NCBI RefSeq assembly: GCF_017498485.1
Contig: NZ_CP071795.1
Coordinates: forward strand, 2,728,001 to 2,792,000
Direction of reading: 5' to 3'
DNA length: 64,000 nt
Source: Polaribacter batillariae
Lineage (GTDB): Bacteria; Bacteroidota; Bacteroidia; Flavobacteriales; Flavobacteriaceae
This document shows positions 50,558 to 60,487 of this stretch, piece by piece; positions within the stretch are counted from its first letter, which is position 1, and each line of letters begins with the position of its first letter. The notes beneath the pieces are model-generated. The model saw only the letters and a list, made by a program, of their open reading frames with translations, was not told where the DNA came from and did no database searches. The position numbers and the translations under genes were made by a program.

Positions 50558-53119
50558 ATGAAGAATCTATTATACCTATTTTGTTTCCTTTTTATAATTT
50601 CTTGTAACCAAAAACAAGAAGAAAAATTATTGTTAGAAAAAGGAATTTCTTTAGAATTAGCCCAGTTAAGAAAACAACAAATTTATGATGTTGTCTATCA
50701 TTTAGATTTTAAAATTCCAAAAGAAAAAACGAGCCCAATTTCCTCTAAATTATTGTTAGAATTATCCCTAAATAATCTTGAAAATGATTTGATTTTAGAT
50801 TTTAATGAAGATAAATCACATTTAAAATCGTTGAGAGTTAATGGCAAAACATCAGAAATAAAACACGAAAAAGAGCATTTAATTATCGATAAAAAATTAT
50901 TGAATTCTGGTAAAAACTCAATAGAAATATTTTTTAATGCAGGTGAAATTTCTTTAAACAGAAACGAAGAATTTTTATATACCTTATTAGTGCCAGATAG
51001 AGCAAGTACGCTGTTTCCTTGTTTCGATCAGCCAGATATAAAGTCGAGGTACAGATTAAGAATAACTGCGCCAAAAGATTGGAAAGTATTGTGTGGTGGT
51101 TTTGAAGAAAGCGCCATAGAAATAGATGGTTTTACAGAACATACATTTGCGAAAACCGATTTAATGAGTACCTATTTATTTTCTTTTGTGGCCGGAAAGT
51201 TTACAGAAGAAACTAAAAATCCAGGTGCTTTTGATATGCGCTTTTTATACAGAGAAAACAACCAAGAAAAAATAGATGAAAGTGTAAGTGAGGTTTTTAA
51301 AATTCATCAAAACTCATTAGATTTTTTAGAAAACTATACACAAGTTAAATTTCCATTTCAAAAAATGGATTTCGCTGCAATTCCGCCTTTTCAATACGGA
51401 GGAATGGAACATGTTGGCGCAATTCAATACAGAGCTTCCTCTTTATTTTTAGATAAAAATGCAACACAAACTCAAAAATTAAGAAGGGCAAAATTAATTG
51501 CCCACGAAACTTCGCACATGTGGTTTGGCGATTTGGTAACCATGAAATGGTTTAACGATGTTTGGATGAAAGAAGTGTTTGCCAATTTTATGGCAGATAA
51601 AATTATGAATCCTGTTTTTCCAGAGGTAAATCATAGATTAAGTTTTATGATGACGCATTATCCAAGCGCCTATTCAGAAGATAGAACAAAAGGCACAAAC
51701 GCCATTCGTCAGTATTTAGGAAACTTAAAAAATGCAGGGTCTTTATACGGAAGAATTATTTACAACAAAGCACCAATAATGATGCGTCAGTTAGAGTATT
51801 TATTGGGTAAAGAAGCGTTTCAACAAGGCATTCAAGAATACATAAAAACCTACCAAAATTCTAATGCAGATTGGAGTGAGTTGGTTGCTATTTTAGATGA
51901 AAAATCAGAAGGTAATATTAAAAATTGGAGTGATGTTTGGGTAAACTCATCTGGAAGACCCATTTTTTACGAAGAAATTGAGCTGAACGAAAAAGGGAAT
52001 GTCACTAAATTTGTGATTTATCAAAAAGCAGAAGATGGTTCAGATAAAATTTGGACACAATCTTTTAAAATTCAGTTAATCGATAAAAGAGGATATCTAA
52101 AAAATATCAACATTAAAAATATGGGTAAGTCTTTTGATATTACTTCTGCAACTAAAGATTTTAAACCCAGACAAGTTTTATACAACACAAACGGATTTGG
52201 TTATGGCGTTTTTCCTATTTATAAGAAAGAAATTAATACGTATAAAAATCTTAAAGATGAAGTTTCAAGAGGGTATCAATTCATTAATTTGTATGAAAAT
52301 ATGTTAAATGGAGTAATTACTCCATCAGAAACGTATAATGTGTATTTAGAGGCCATTCAAAAAGAAGAAAACGAATTAATTACGAGTTATTTATCTGGCA
52401 GAATTCAAAAAATATTTTGGACTTTTTTAAATGAAAATGAACAAAAAAGCGTTCAAAATAAAACAGAAACTATAGTTTTTAATTTGTTAGAAAGCGAATT
52501 GCCAAAAAATATCAAAAGAACACTTTTTGGGTTGTATCAATCAATTGCAATTTCAAAAAATGGTAAGGAAAATTTATATCAAATTTGGAAAAAAAATAAG
52601 AAGATTAAAAACCTCTTTTTAAATGAAAACGACGATGCTTCTTTGGCAATGTATTTGGCGATTTTTAAGCATCCAAAAGCAAGAGAAATTTTAGAAGAAC
52701 AGCAAACCCGAATTTCAAATCCAGACAGGTTAGAGCGTTTTAAATGGCTGTTGCCATCACTTTCGGATGATGAAAGCGTGAGAGATGCGTTTATGAAATC
52801 GCTTTTGCAGAAAGAAAACCGAGAAAAAGAATCTTGGGTACAAAGTGCGTTGAATAACATTCATCATCCATTAAGACAGCAATCTTCTACAAAACATTTA
52901 AAATCGATTTTAGAAAAATTAGAAGAAGTGCAATTAACGGGCGATATTTTCTTTCCAAAAGGTTGGTTGGCGAGTTCTATTGGAAATTATTCATCAAAAG
53001 AAGCGTTTGATATTTTAAGCGAATTTTTAGATGAAAACCCGAATTACAATCCTATTTTAAAGAAAAAATTATTGCAAACTACAGATAATTTAGTAAGAGC
53101 TCAAGAAATTAAAAAATAA
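50558..53119 (+). CDS. M1 family aminopeptidase-like lipoprotein
   Basis: 853 residues. Signal peptide with lipobox (MKNLLYLFCFLFIISCNQKQ). The zinc site is HETSHMWFGDLVTMKWF with the third ligand Glu in WMKEVFANF, 18 residues after the second His, so HExxH-x18-E is intact. The exopeptidase motif is GGMEH (in FQYGGMEHVGAIQY) where most M1 enzymes have GAMEN/GGMEN, and the conserved NEGFA appears as KEVFA. It likely trims N-terminal residues at the envelope; the changed residues leave some doubt about specificity. The large helical C-terminal domain is present. DUF58 gene follows 2 bp later. Confidence 0.92.
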   Translation: MKNLLYLFCFLFIISCNQKQEEKLLLEKGISLELAQLRKQQIYDVVYHLDFKIPKEKTSPISSKLLLELSLNNLENDLILDFNEDKSHLKSLRVNGKTSEIKHEKEHLIIDKKLLNSGKNSIEIFFNAGEISLNRNEEFLYTLLVPDRASTLFPCFDQPDIKSRYRLRITAPKDWKVLCGGFEESAIEIDGFTEHTFAKTDLMSTYLFSFVAGKFTEETKNPGAFDMRFLYRENNQEKIDESVSEVFKIHQNSLDFLENYTQVKFPFQKMDFAAIPPFQYGGMEHVGAIQYRASSLFLDKNATQTQKLRRAKLIAHETSHMWFGDLVTMKWFNDVWMKEVFANFMADKIMNPVFPEVNHRLSFMMTHYPSAYSEDRTKGTNAIRQYLGNLKNAGSLYGRIIYNKAPIMMRQLEYLLGKEAFQQGIQEYIKTYQNSNADWSELVAILDEKSEGNIKNWSDVWVNSSGRPIFYEEIELNEKGNVTKFVIYQKAEDGSDKIWTQSFKIQLIDKRGYLKNINIKNMGKSFDITSATKDFKPRQVLYNTNGFGYGVFPIYKKEINTYKNLKDEVSRGYQFINLYENMLNGVITPSETYNVYLEAIQKEENELITSYLSGRIQKIFWTFLNENEQKSVQNKTETIVFNLLESELPKNIKRTLFGLYQSIAISKNGKENLYQIWKKNKKIKNLFLNENDDASLAMYLAIFKHPKAREILEEQQTRISNPDRLERFKWLLPSLSDDESVRDAFMKSLLQKENREKESWVQSALNNIHHPLRQQSSTKHLKSILEKLEEVQLTGDIFFPKGWLASSIGNYSSKEAFDILSEFLDENPNYNPILKKKLLQTTDNLVRAQEIKK

Positions 53120-53121
53120 AC

Positions 53122-54042
53122 ATGGATTTATCAAACGTACAGTCTTCGGAAATTAAAAATTTAGACATTCTTGCAAAACAGGTTGTGGAAGGCTTTATAA
53201 CAGGAATGCATAAAAGTCCGTTTCATGGTTTTTCTGTAGAGTTTTCTGAACATAAATTATATAATAAAGGCGAAAGTACACGTCATATCGATTGGAAACT
53301 GTTTGCAAAAACAGAGAAATTGTACACCAAAAAGTACGAAGAAGAAACCAATTTGCGTTGCCATATTATTATAGATAATTCAGCATCTATGCATTATCCG
53401 ATTGTAAAAAAGCAAACGTTACATTCTTTAAATAAAGTTGGTTTTTCTGCAGTTGCTGCAGCCGCTTTAATGGAGATTTTTAAAAAACAAAGAGATGCAG
53501 TTGGTTTGAGTATTTATGCGGCTTCTTACGAATATTATGCACCAGAAAAGGGGAGTGAGCGTCATAGAAAAATGCTATTACATCAACTGGAGCAATTGTT
53601 AATTTCAGAATCCAATGCAACCACAGATACCTATAAATATCTACACGAAATTGCTGAAAAAATTCATAGGCGTTCTTTAATATTTGTTTTTACAGACATG
53701 TTTCAAACATCAAAAGACGATGAATCACTATTTGAAGCTTTACGCCATTTAAAATATAACAAACACGAGGTGGTTTTATTCCATACTTTCGATGGAAAAA
53801 CAGAATTGAACTTTAATTTTGACAATGCTCCCAAAAAATTTGTAGATGTAGAAACTGGAGAAGAAATAAATGTGTACGCAGAGAATGTTCAAGAAAGATA
53901 TAAAGCAATTGTAGAGGGGTATTTTAAAGAACTAAAAAATAAATGTTTACAATATCAAATAGATTATGTTCCTGTAGATATTCGTGCTGGGTTTGATCAA
54001 ATTCTTACAAAATATTTAATTAGCAGAAAAAAATTCAAATAA
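53122..54042 (+). CDS. DUF58 domain protein (VWA-like)
   Basis: 306 residues. DUF58 landmarks: FSVEFSEHKLYNKGESTRHIDWKLFAKTEKLYTKKYEEETNLRCHIIIDNSASM, then SLIFVFTDMFQTSKDDESLF and LFHTFDGKTELNF. The MIDAS-like DNSASM segment is a von Willebrand A-type metal site. DUF58 proteins usually pair with MoxR AAA+ ATPases, but no moxR is in the window. The gene abuts the M1 peptidase, so the two may be co-expressed, with a possible envelope role. Confidence 0.9.
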   Translation: MDLSNVQSSEIKNLDILAKQVVEGFITGMHKSPFHGFSVEFSEHKLYNKGESTRHIDWKLFAKTEKLYTKKYEEETNLRCHIIIDNSASMHYPIVKKQTLHSLNKVGFSAVAAAALMEIFKKQRDAVGLSIYAASYEYYAPEKGSERHRKMLLHQLEQLLISESNATTDTYKYLHEIAEKIHRRSLIFVFTDMFQTSKDDESLFEALRHLKYNKHEVVLFHTFDGKTELNFNFDNAPKKFVDVETGEEINVYAENVQERYKAIVEGYFKELKNKCLQYQIDYVPVDIRAGFDQILTKYLISRKKFK

Positions 54043-54080
54043 AAAACCATTTTTTTGTTTGTAGATATTAAAATCTGTTA

Positions 54081-54088
54081 TATATTTG
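54081..54088 (+). promoter_or_regulatory. -7 box of the tRNA-Asp gene
   Basis: TATATTTG, 17 bases before the tRNA, a good TAnnTTTG match. Confidence 0.65.
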
Positions 54089-54105
54089 CAACCGCTAAAA
54101 GCAAC

Positions 54106-54179
54106 GGTCTGGTAGTTCAGCTGGTTAGAATACCTGCCTGTCACGCAGGGGGTCGCGGGTTCGAGTCCCGTCCAGACCG
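54106..54179 (+). tRNA. tRNA-Asp (GTC)
   Basis: Complete cloverleaf: acceptor GGTCTGG/CCAGACC, D-arm with AGTTCAGCTGGTTAGAAT, anticodon stem CCTGC/GCAGG with loop CTGTCAC (anticodon GTC), and the T arm GCGGGTTCGAGTCCCGT. The discriminator is G; CCA is not encoded. Confidence 0.97.
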
Positions 54180-54181
54180 CA

Positions 54182-54210
54182 GAAAGCATCTCAATTGAGA
54201 TGCTTTTTTT
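54182..54210 (+). terminator. Terminator after tRNA-Asp
   Basis: AAAGCATCTCAATTGAGATG with CTTT, a perfect palindrome followed by seven T. Confidence 0.9.
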
Positions 54211-54248
54211 GTTTAATTAAACGAACTTATCAAATGGAATCATTGATT

Positions 54249-54290
54249 TAAAAAAGGACACAAAAAATGCATTTTTTGTGTCCTTTTTTA
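54249..54290. terminator. Perfect 42-bp palindrome, bidirectional terminator
   Basis: A palindrome centred on ATGCAT with arms GGACACAAAAA and TTTTTGTGTCC and A/T runs outside. It lies between the tRNA and the convergent lipoprotein gene, so it can terminate both strands. Confidence 0.8.
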
Positions 54291-54372
54291 TTGATTAAAG
54301 TAATTATATTGCGCTACTTCTGAAAGTGCGTTAAAGATAGTTACTATTTGTGAGCTTAGCTTATAGGCAAAA

Positions 54373-55353
54373 TTAATTGTTAACAATAGTAAGTCCTTCT
54401 GGCCATGATAGGCCATCTTTTCTAATGATTTCTACGGTTCCAATAAAATCACGAAAAAAGCCAGAAAAAACGAAAGACCATTTTACGGTAAGAACTGTGT
54501 CTGTAACTTCAACAAGTTCCCATTCGCTGTTAAAAAAGGTATTATAGTTTAATACTGTTAATGTATTTGTGGTTACATTGTAATTAAGATAGCCCGGTTC
54601 AGGCTCAAAAGCGGCTCCCATTGATAGGTCGTTTACATCGTAATCTTCTGGGTTATTAGTTGATGGTGTAAAAGATATTGTACCTCTAGAACCAACCACA
54701 AGGTCTGCATGCGAAAACCTTTCGGTATCTGTACCTACTTCTAGCCAGTGATATTCAAAATCGCCTAACCAAGTATCTACAAATTTAATATTAGTTTTAA
54801 TACCATAGGAGCAATCAAAATCAAAACAATTTGTTCTTGTGTCTAGAACGGACCCATCTGTTGCAGTAATGGTCCACCTTAATCCAACAAGGTCTTCTGG
54901 TAAAAGCTCTCCATTGTGAGTCGCTGCCAACTCTGTTGCATAAAGACTAAAAACATCAGTTGAAGATACTGAAAAATTAATGGGGTCTTTAAGGCTTGGA
55001 GAAGGTATAGAGGTTAAGAGTTTACCTGATTTGCCTCCATGAAGTTTGTAAGTACCTTCTATTTCTTCTTCGACAAAAGCATAAATATCGATTTTTTTAA
55101 TGTTTATGGTTTTATCTGTAATATTTAAAAAGGCCTGAAATTCGGCAAGCGTATTACTCCAAAAGGCAGTTCCGATATTTTGATCGATGTTATACGTAAA
55201 TCCAATATTGTTTGGGTCTAGTGGCACCAATTTCATTGTTGAACCTTGGGTCCACTCCTTTTCTATAGGCTGTAGTTGTATAGGGTCTTCTTCTATTTCG
55301 CAAGAAGTTAAAAAAAAGAACGAGATGCCTAAAAATATGATTAAATTTTTCAT
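54373..55353 (-). CDS. Uncharacterised lipoprotein of the SusCD operon
   Basis: 326 residues with a lipoprotein signal (MKNLIIFLGISFFFLTSCEIEED). It is mostly beta-strand (FTPSTNNPEDYDVNDLSMGAA, YNVTTNTLTVLNYN, VTDTVLTVKWSFVFSG), with no catalytic motif seen. It is the third gene of a SusC-SusD operon, where extra lipoproteins often bind the imported ligand or form surface assemblies. I do not recognise the family. It is likely exposed on the outer membrane. Confidence 0.85.
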   Translation of the reverse strand: MKNLIIFLGISFFFLTSCEIEEDPIQLQPIEKEWTQGSTMKLVPLDPNNIGFTYNIDQNIGTAFWSNTLAEFQAFLNITDKTINIKKIDIYAFVEEEIEGTYKLHGGKSGKLLTSIPSPSLKDPINFSVSSTDVFSLYATELAATHNGELLPEDLVGLRWTITATDGSVLDTRTNCFDFDCSYGIKTNIKFVDTWLGDFEYHWLEVGTDTERFSHADLVVGSRGTISFTPSTNNPEDYDVNDLSMGAAFEPEPGYLNYNVTTNTLTVLNYNTFFNSEWELVEVTDTVLTVKWSFVFSGFFRDFIGTVEIIRKDGLSWPEGLTIVNN

Positions 55354-55380
55354 TTTGATGTTATTTTTTATTTAAACTAT

Positions 55381-56784
55381 CTAATTTAAGTTAGGGTTTA
55401 ATTCTCTAACTTTTGCAGGAATATTTACTCTGTAACCATTTCCTCCAGGTTCTAAAGTAAATGTTTCTCCGGTTTCTGGATTTGTTCTAGTATAAGTAGG
55501 CACATTATCGCCATAAATACGATAGCGTTTTTGGTCAAAAACATTCAGTGCAGTTCCATGTAATTCTTTACGACGCTCATTCTTTATTGTTAATAACGTT
55601 GTAGGATTATCTACGTGGGTTAAAGGCGTAAAATTAGAAATTCGCTTTTCTAATAAAGTGTTTAACGCAGCAATTGCTCCTGTACCATCATTTGTGCGAG
55701 CTTTAGCCTCTGCGTTTGTTAGTAACAGCCTAGAGGTGGTAAGACCAACGTTGGTTTCAGAGCGTGAAAATAAATATATATAATAGGGGCTGACATCTTG
55801 GTCTCCAAATGAAGTTTGTGTAGATCTAAGATACCACCTTCTATCGTTATCTTTGTCATAAAGTGCTTCCAAATCTGGGTGATATAACTGAAACGGATTT
55901 TGGTAATCGGATCTATGTCCTCTGTTCCAAATAACAGATTTGTTAAGTGTACTAAATTGAAAATCGTTAATATTATAACCTTGCCATGGATTAGATGGGT
56001 CTATAAAATCAATTTCATTCCAATCGTATAAATAGTTGTAAAGATCCAATGCTTTATTAGAATTAATTTTTGATTGCTCGAAATCTCCCATAAATAAGTA
56101 AACTTCTGCTAAAAGAGCATATATCGATGCAACACCTGGCCTAAAGTTAGCAGTTTCGTTTATTGCTGGATAGTCAATAGAGAACAAATCAAGAGATCTA
56201 TTTAAATCTGCTATAATTTGATTGTAAACCTCACCAATAGAAGATTTACTAAGCAGTGCTTGTAAATCTACCTTTAAAGGCATAGGTATAGCTGGAGTAG
56301 TGGTGTTCTCTGGATTATAAGCAGGTGCATACTCTGTAACAGCTAAAAAGTATTCCATAGCTCTTTGCGCATATGCTTCTGCCTTGATGTTTTGACGATT
56401 ATTTTCATTAAAAACGCCTAAACTCGCTTCGTCGATATCTGCCAATACTTGATTAGAGATGTGGATAAATTGATAGGTTTCGTTATAATCTGGGTCGTTT
56501 TCTGTGATGTTGTACAGTTCACTTTGCCATGTGTAGGCATTAATATTAACGTTATCTCCAGTTATAGAACCAAAACTAACTTCAGACATAAATACGTCTG
56601 GATCCATAAATGAAATATTTTCTTGTCTTGATCTAGAAATTAATGGATTGTTCATTAATTTATCGAAATCTTCAACAGTAGTTGGTATCACTTTATCTGT
56701 TGGAATTACATCTAAAAAATCATCAGGACTTTCACAAGAAAACATTAAAATCGCGAATAGGAAATATATTTTAAAAACTCTCAT
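55381..56784 (-). CDS. SusD/RagB family nutrient-binding outer membrane lipoprotein
   Basis: 467 residues: lipoprotein signal (MRVFKIYFLFAILMFSCESPDDFLDVIP) and the typical SusD layout with TPR-like helices (AEAYAQRAMEYFLAVTEYAPAYN), a RagB-type YALLAEVYLFMGDFEQSKINSNKALDL segment and a C-terminal RRKELHGTALNVFDQKRYRIYGDN. SusD proteins cap the SusC transporter and bind its substrate. Ligand (a glycan, peptide or other oligomer) cannot be predicted. It follows the SusC gene by 12 bp. Confidence 0.95.
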   Translation of the reverse strand: MRVFKIYFLFAILMFSCESPDDFLDVIPTDKVIPTTVEDFDKLMNNPLISRSRQENISFMDPDVFMSEVSFGSITGDNVNINAYTWQSELYNITENDPDYNETYQFIHISNQVLADIDEASLGVFNENNRQNIKAEAYAQRAMEYFLAVTEYAPAYNPENTTTPAIPMPLKVDLQALLSKSSIGEVYNQIIADLNRSLDLFSIDYPAINETANFRPGVASIYALLAEVYLFMGDFEQSKINSNKALDLYNYLYDWNEIDFIDPSNPWQGYNINDFQFSTLNKSVIWNRGHRSDYQNPFQLYHPDLEALYDKDNDRRWYLRSTQTSFGDQDVSPYYIYLFSRSETNVGLTTSRLLLTNAEAKARTNDGTGAIAALNTLLEKRISNFTPLTHVDNPTTLLTIKNERRKELHGTALNVFDQKRYRIYGDNVPTYTRTNPETGETFTLEPGGNGYRVNIPAKVRELNPNLN

Positions 56785-56795
56785 AATAATTTTTT

Positions 56796-59700
56796 TTAAA
56801 AGTTAGCTCTTACACCAAAAGTGTATCGAGTTAAATTGGTATAAGCATTTTGTTGTGGTGCAGTCGGATCAACACCTGCTTTGTTCTTTACCCATAAAAA
56901 AGGGTTTGTTATTTGCATGGTCAACCTCAATTTGTTTAAAAAAGTTCTTTCTAAATTTTGTTTAGAGAAACTATAGCCTAATATAATATCCTGTACTCTT
57001 AAGTAATCGCCTTTAAGTGTGGTAAATGTCGATTGACTCCAAATTTGGTGCATTCTTATCATATCCGTGCTACTTTCATTTTCGTTTGTAATAGGATTAA
57101 GGCCATTATAAAATATTCGTGGAACTGAAGTTGTAGCTTCGTCGCCAGGCTGTTGCCAGCGTGTACCCCAAATTTTGTGTAAACGTGCATTACCAAATCT
57201 TCCAGTATTATTATGTGCGCCAAAACCAGATAGTGCAGAATCGTAAGGAGCCCTAAATACATAATTGGCTTGGTAGTTCATGTTTACTGTTAAGTCGAAA
57301 TCTTTGTATCTAAATGTAGAAGAAAGTCCTCCATAATCTTCGGGAACTCTTGATCCAGAATATACGAGATCATCTACCGTAAAGGTTTCATTCCATAATT
57401 TAGTTTCGCCATTACGATCCAATAAAAGTACTTCTCCATTACTGTCTAAACCTGCAAAATTATATGAATAGTAATTGCTAACGGCTTTGTCTGGGTTTCT
57501 GGTAAGGCCAGATAAATGTGCCTGTAGTGTTGTTTGGCTACTAATATTTTCTGTTACAAGATTTTTATTGTGGTTTATGTTTATGCGTAAATTCCAATCA
57601 AAATCTGGTGTTTTTATTACTTTTGCATTTAGCTGAAGTTCTATACCTTCGTTTTCGATGTTTGCATAGTTTACGAGGGCTCTTTGGAAACCTACTGTAG
57701 GATCTAGTGGACGGCTTGAGTAAACATCATCACTTTTCTTAATATAATATTCAAAGCTACCAGATATCCTGTTGTCGAACAAACTAAAGTCCAAGGCTAA
57801 ATTTGTAGTGGCAGTTTCTTCCCATTTTAAATCTGGGTTTCCAGGATCCGTTAATCTTAAATAAGGATATGGTCTTCCGAATGTAGCTGTTAATGGAGAG
57901 GTAGTTACAAAAGGAGAAACTGATGATAAGCTATTACCCCCAAGACCGTAAGTTGCTCTAAACTTTAATCGGTTTATCCAAGAAACTTGAGCCATAAAAT
58001 CTTCCTTCGCAATTTCCCAACCTACCCCTACAGACCATAAGGGTTTATATCTAAAATCTGGATTGCTACCAAAGATATTAGCTTGATCTACCCTGTAACT
58101 GGCGTTGAAAAGGTATTTTTTCTTAAAAGAATATCCTACATTGCTGTAGAAACTAACAAAACGATTATCAGTATTGTTCAAGTCAAAAAAATCACGATTC
58201 GTTAAAAGTCTAAAGCCATTATTCCAATTACGAACCGTTCTATTTACTATGCCAAATTCATCGTAAGGTACATAGTTGGTGCTTTGTCTATCATAGCCAA
58301 GAAGCCTGTTAAATGTAAGTTCACTAAATCGTCTTTGGTACTCGCCACCAGCAAAAACCGTTAAATCGTGGTCTTTCCATCTCTTATCCCACGTAATATT
58401 GTTTCGAAATGTCCAGCCTTTGTAATATCCTTCTTCTTGTACATATTCTGATCCGACAGGAATTTGATATCCACCGTTTACAAAATAATCGTTTATAAAA
58501 TTTCGGTGTGAAGGTAAGGTCATGTCTCTAAATTCGTCTCTACGCTGTGACCCTGTTTCGTATCTAAATGAAGAGGACACTGTAAAATCTTTAAATACTT
58601 CAACGTCTAATTTAACATCGGCACGAACATCTAGAATTCGACCCGTATCATCTAAATTCCTTTGTTCTTCTAAATAGTTAAATGTGTAGGGAGACCCTAA
58701 TAGATTCTCACGTTCTTGAGATACCCATGGATTCCATTTTCTATATTGTTGAACGTATTCTCCGAATTCATTAACCAGCCTGTCATAAGGTTGTAAAAAG
58801 GCGGCTATGCTAGGTGATGTGCCGTTATTTTTTTCGTTTCTTAAAACAGTTGTAAGCCCTGCTGTTAAATTAATTTTTTCATTAAGTTGATAGGTGTCAC
58901 GTAAATTAAAAGACAATCTATCATTTTTATCACCAATTGCTTGCCCAAAAAGGTTTGTGTAAGATAAGGATGCGAAATAGGTGTTTTTTTCGCTACCTCC
59001 TCTAAAGGACAAGTTATACGTGTGGCGCATCGCGTTACGTAACAAATACTTGCTCCAGTCTTTTGTGATATCTCGTGTGCGTAAGTTATTAACATAATCG
59101 TCTAAAGTGCTTTGTAGCCATGTAGAGCCATTTGGTGTAAGCCCCTTGCGATAAATATAGCCTAAATGCAAATCGTTAAAACTAGAGTTTTGGCCAATAA
59201 GTCCTTCAAAATTTACCCAATTCTTATCAATAAACTCAATATCTAAATCAATTTCTTCTGAAGTGTTTAACCAGTTAAAATCATTAAAATTTACTTTATT
59301 TTCAACTTCGATAAAAGAGGAGAAATCTATCGAAAGTTTTTGGTTTTTCTTACCCTTTTTCGTGGTTATAACAATTACTCCGTTTGAAGCTCTGGATCCC
59401 CAAATAGAAGACGCAGCTGCATCTTTAAGCACATTTATGCTCTCAATATCTTCTGGGTTGATTGTGTTGAAATCATCTTGATTTGTTAGTGGAAAACCAT
59501 CTAAAACAACTAAGGGTAATGAAAAAGCTTCATTAATAGTACTTCTACCTCTAATTTCTATATTGCCGTTTAAAGGGTTTATATTTAAACCTGGTACTTG
59601 CCCAACCAAACGCTCTTGAAAGTTGGCAGCAGGTCTTTGCTCTAATAATTTTGTGTTAATACTTTCAAAAGCACCTGTTGTACGTTCTTTAGATAAGGTT

Positions 59701-60356
59701 TGATATCCAGTGACAACAATTTCGTTTAAAGTATTTACTTCTTCTTTAAGTATTACTGTTATGTTTTTTGTGTTATTAAGACTGCCTAAAACAAGTCGTT
59801 TTTCAACATAACCAATATAAGAGAAAATAATTTCGTTAGTTCCAGAGGGAACTCTCATAGTAAAATTACCTTCGATATCTGTGGAAACTCCATATTTTTT
59901 TGTATCGGTGTATATGTTAACACCAGGAAGTGTGATTCCATTATTATCGGTAACTTTTCCAGAAATAACCAGTTGCTGTATATTAGGGTCATGTTTTTTT
60001 ATTAATATATTTTGTTTTGAAGTAAATTCAAAATCGAACTGATTATTAGGTAAACAGTATCTTAATAAATCTCCAACAGTAATTATACCTTTCTTTAAAG
60101 TAATTTCTGATAAATTATCAAATAATGATTCGTGATAGATAAATGAATGATTTGTTTGATCTCTAATAATATCAAAAACCTCATGGATGTTAAGAGTTTC
60201 GTTATGCTCAATAACAATTTTGGTGTTTTGTGATAGGGCATTTTCTGTATTAAAACTAAATACAGTCGTAAAAAAGAAAAAAACAAATACTCGCATCAGT
60301 AATAGAAATTTACGTTGGATTAAACAACAAGAAGACTCGATTAACTTTTTTTTCAT
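56796..60356 (-). CDS. SusC/RagA family TonB-dependent outer membrane transporter
   Basis: 1186 residues. After a signal sequence (about residues 20-40) there is a secretin/TonB N-terminal STN domain (IVIEHNETLNIHEVFDIIRDQTNHSF...), then a CarboxypepD_reg-like domain (VISGKVTDNNGITLPGVNIYTDT), the SusC plug with the signature GYQTLSKERTTGAFES and IEIRGRSTI...DGFPL, and the 22-strand barrel ending RYTFGVRANF. The STN domain is what passes a ligand signal to the FecR-type anti-sigma factor, encoded next upstream. It transports an energy-coupled nutrient across the outer membrane. Confidence 0.96.
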   Translation of the reverse strand: MKKKLIESSCCLIQRKFLLLMRVFVFFFFTTVFSFNTENALSQNTKIVIEHNETLNIHEVFDIIRDQTNHSFIYHESLFDNLSEITLKKGIITVGDLLRYCLPNNQFDFEFTSKQNILIKKHDPNIQQLVISGKVTDNNGITLPGVNIYTDTKKYGVSTDIEGNFTMRVPSGTNEIIFSYIGYVEKRLVLGSLNNTKNITVILKEEVNTLNEIVVTGYQTLSKERTTGAFESINTKLLEQRPAANFQERLVGQVPGLNINPLNGNIEIRGRSTINEAFSLPLVVLDGFPLTNQDDFNTINPEDIESINVLKDAAASSIWGSRASNGVIVITTKKGKKNQKLSIDFSSFIEVENKVNFNDFNWLNTSEEIDLDIEFIDKNWVNFEGLIGQNSSFNDLHLGYIYRKGLTPNGSTWLQSTLDDYVNNLRTRDITKDWSKYLLRNAMRHTYNLSFRGGSEKNTYFASLSYTNLFGQAIGDKNDRLSFNLRDTYQLNEKINLTAGLTTVLRNEKNNGTSPSIAAFLQPYDRLVNEFGEYVQQYRKWNPWVSQERENLLGSPYTFNYLEEQRNLDDTGRILDVRADVKLDVEVFKDFTVSSSFRYETGSQRRDEFRDMTLPSHRNFINDYFVNGGYQIPVGSEYVQEEGYYKGWTFRNNITWDKRWKDHDLTVFAGGEYQRRFSELTFNRLLGYDRQSTNYVPYDEFGIVNRTVRNWNNGFRLLTNRDFFDLNNTDNRFVSFYSNVGYSFKKKYLFNASYRVDQANIFGSNPDFRYKPLWSVGVGWEIAKEDFMAQVSWINRLKFRATYGLGGNSLSSVSPFVTTSPLTATFGRPYPYLRLTDPGNPDLKWEETATTNLALDFSLFDNRISGSFEYYIKKSDDVYSSRPLDPTVGFQRALVNYANIENEGIELQLNAKVIKTPDFDWNLRININHNKNLVTENISSQTTLQAHLSGLTRNPDKAVSNYYSYNFAGLDSNGEVLLLDRNGETKLWNETFTVDDLVYSGSRVPEDYGGLSSTFRYKDFDLTVNMNYQANYVFRAPYDSALSGFGAHNNTGRFGNARLHKIWGTRWQQPGDEATTSVPRIFYNGLNPITNENESSTDMIRMHQIWSQSTFTTLKGDYLRVQDIILGYSFSKQNLERTFLNKLRLTMQITNPFLWVKNKAGVDPTAPQQNAYTNLTRYTFGVRANF

Positions 60357-60487
60357 AAATTTAGATGTTATGGGTTAGTATTTAGAATTAAGTAAGGTTA
60401 AGAAGAAGAGAAAATGGCTTATAATAATATAGTTTAGGTATTTAATTTTGAGCCACTTTTTCTTTTGTTTTGTCTTACACTTATACT

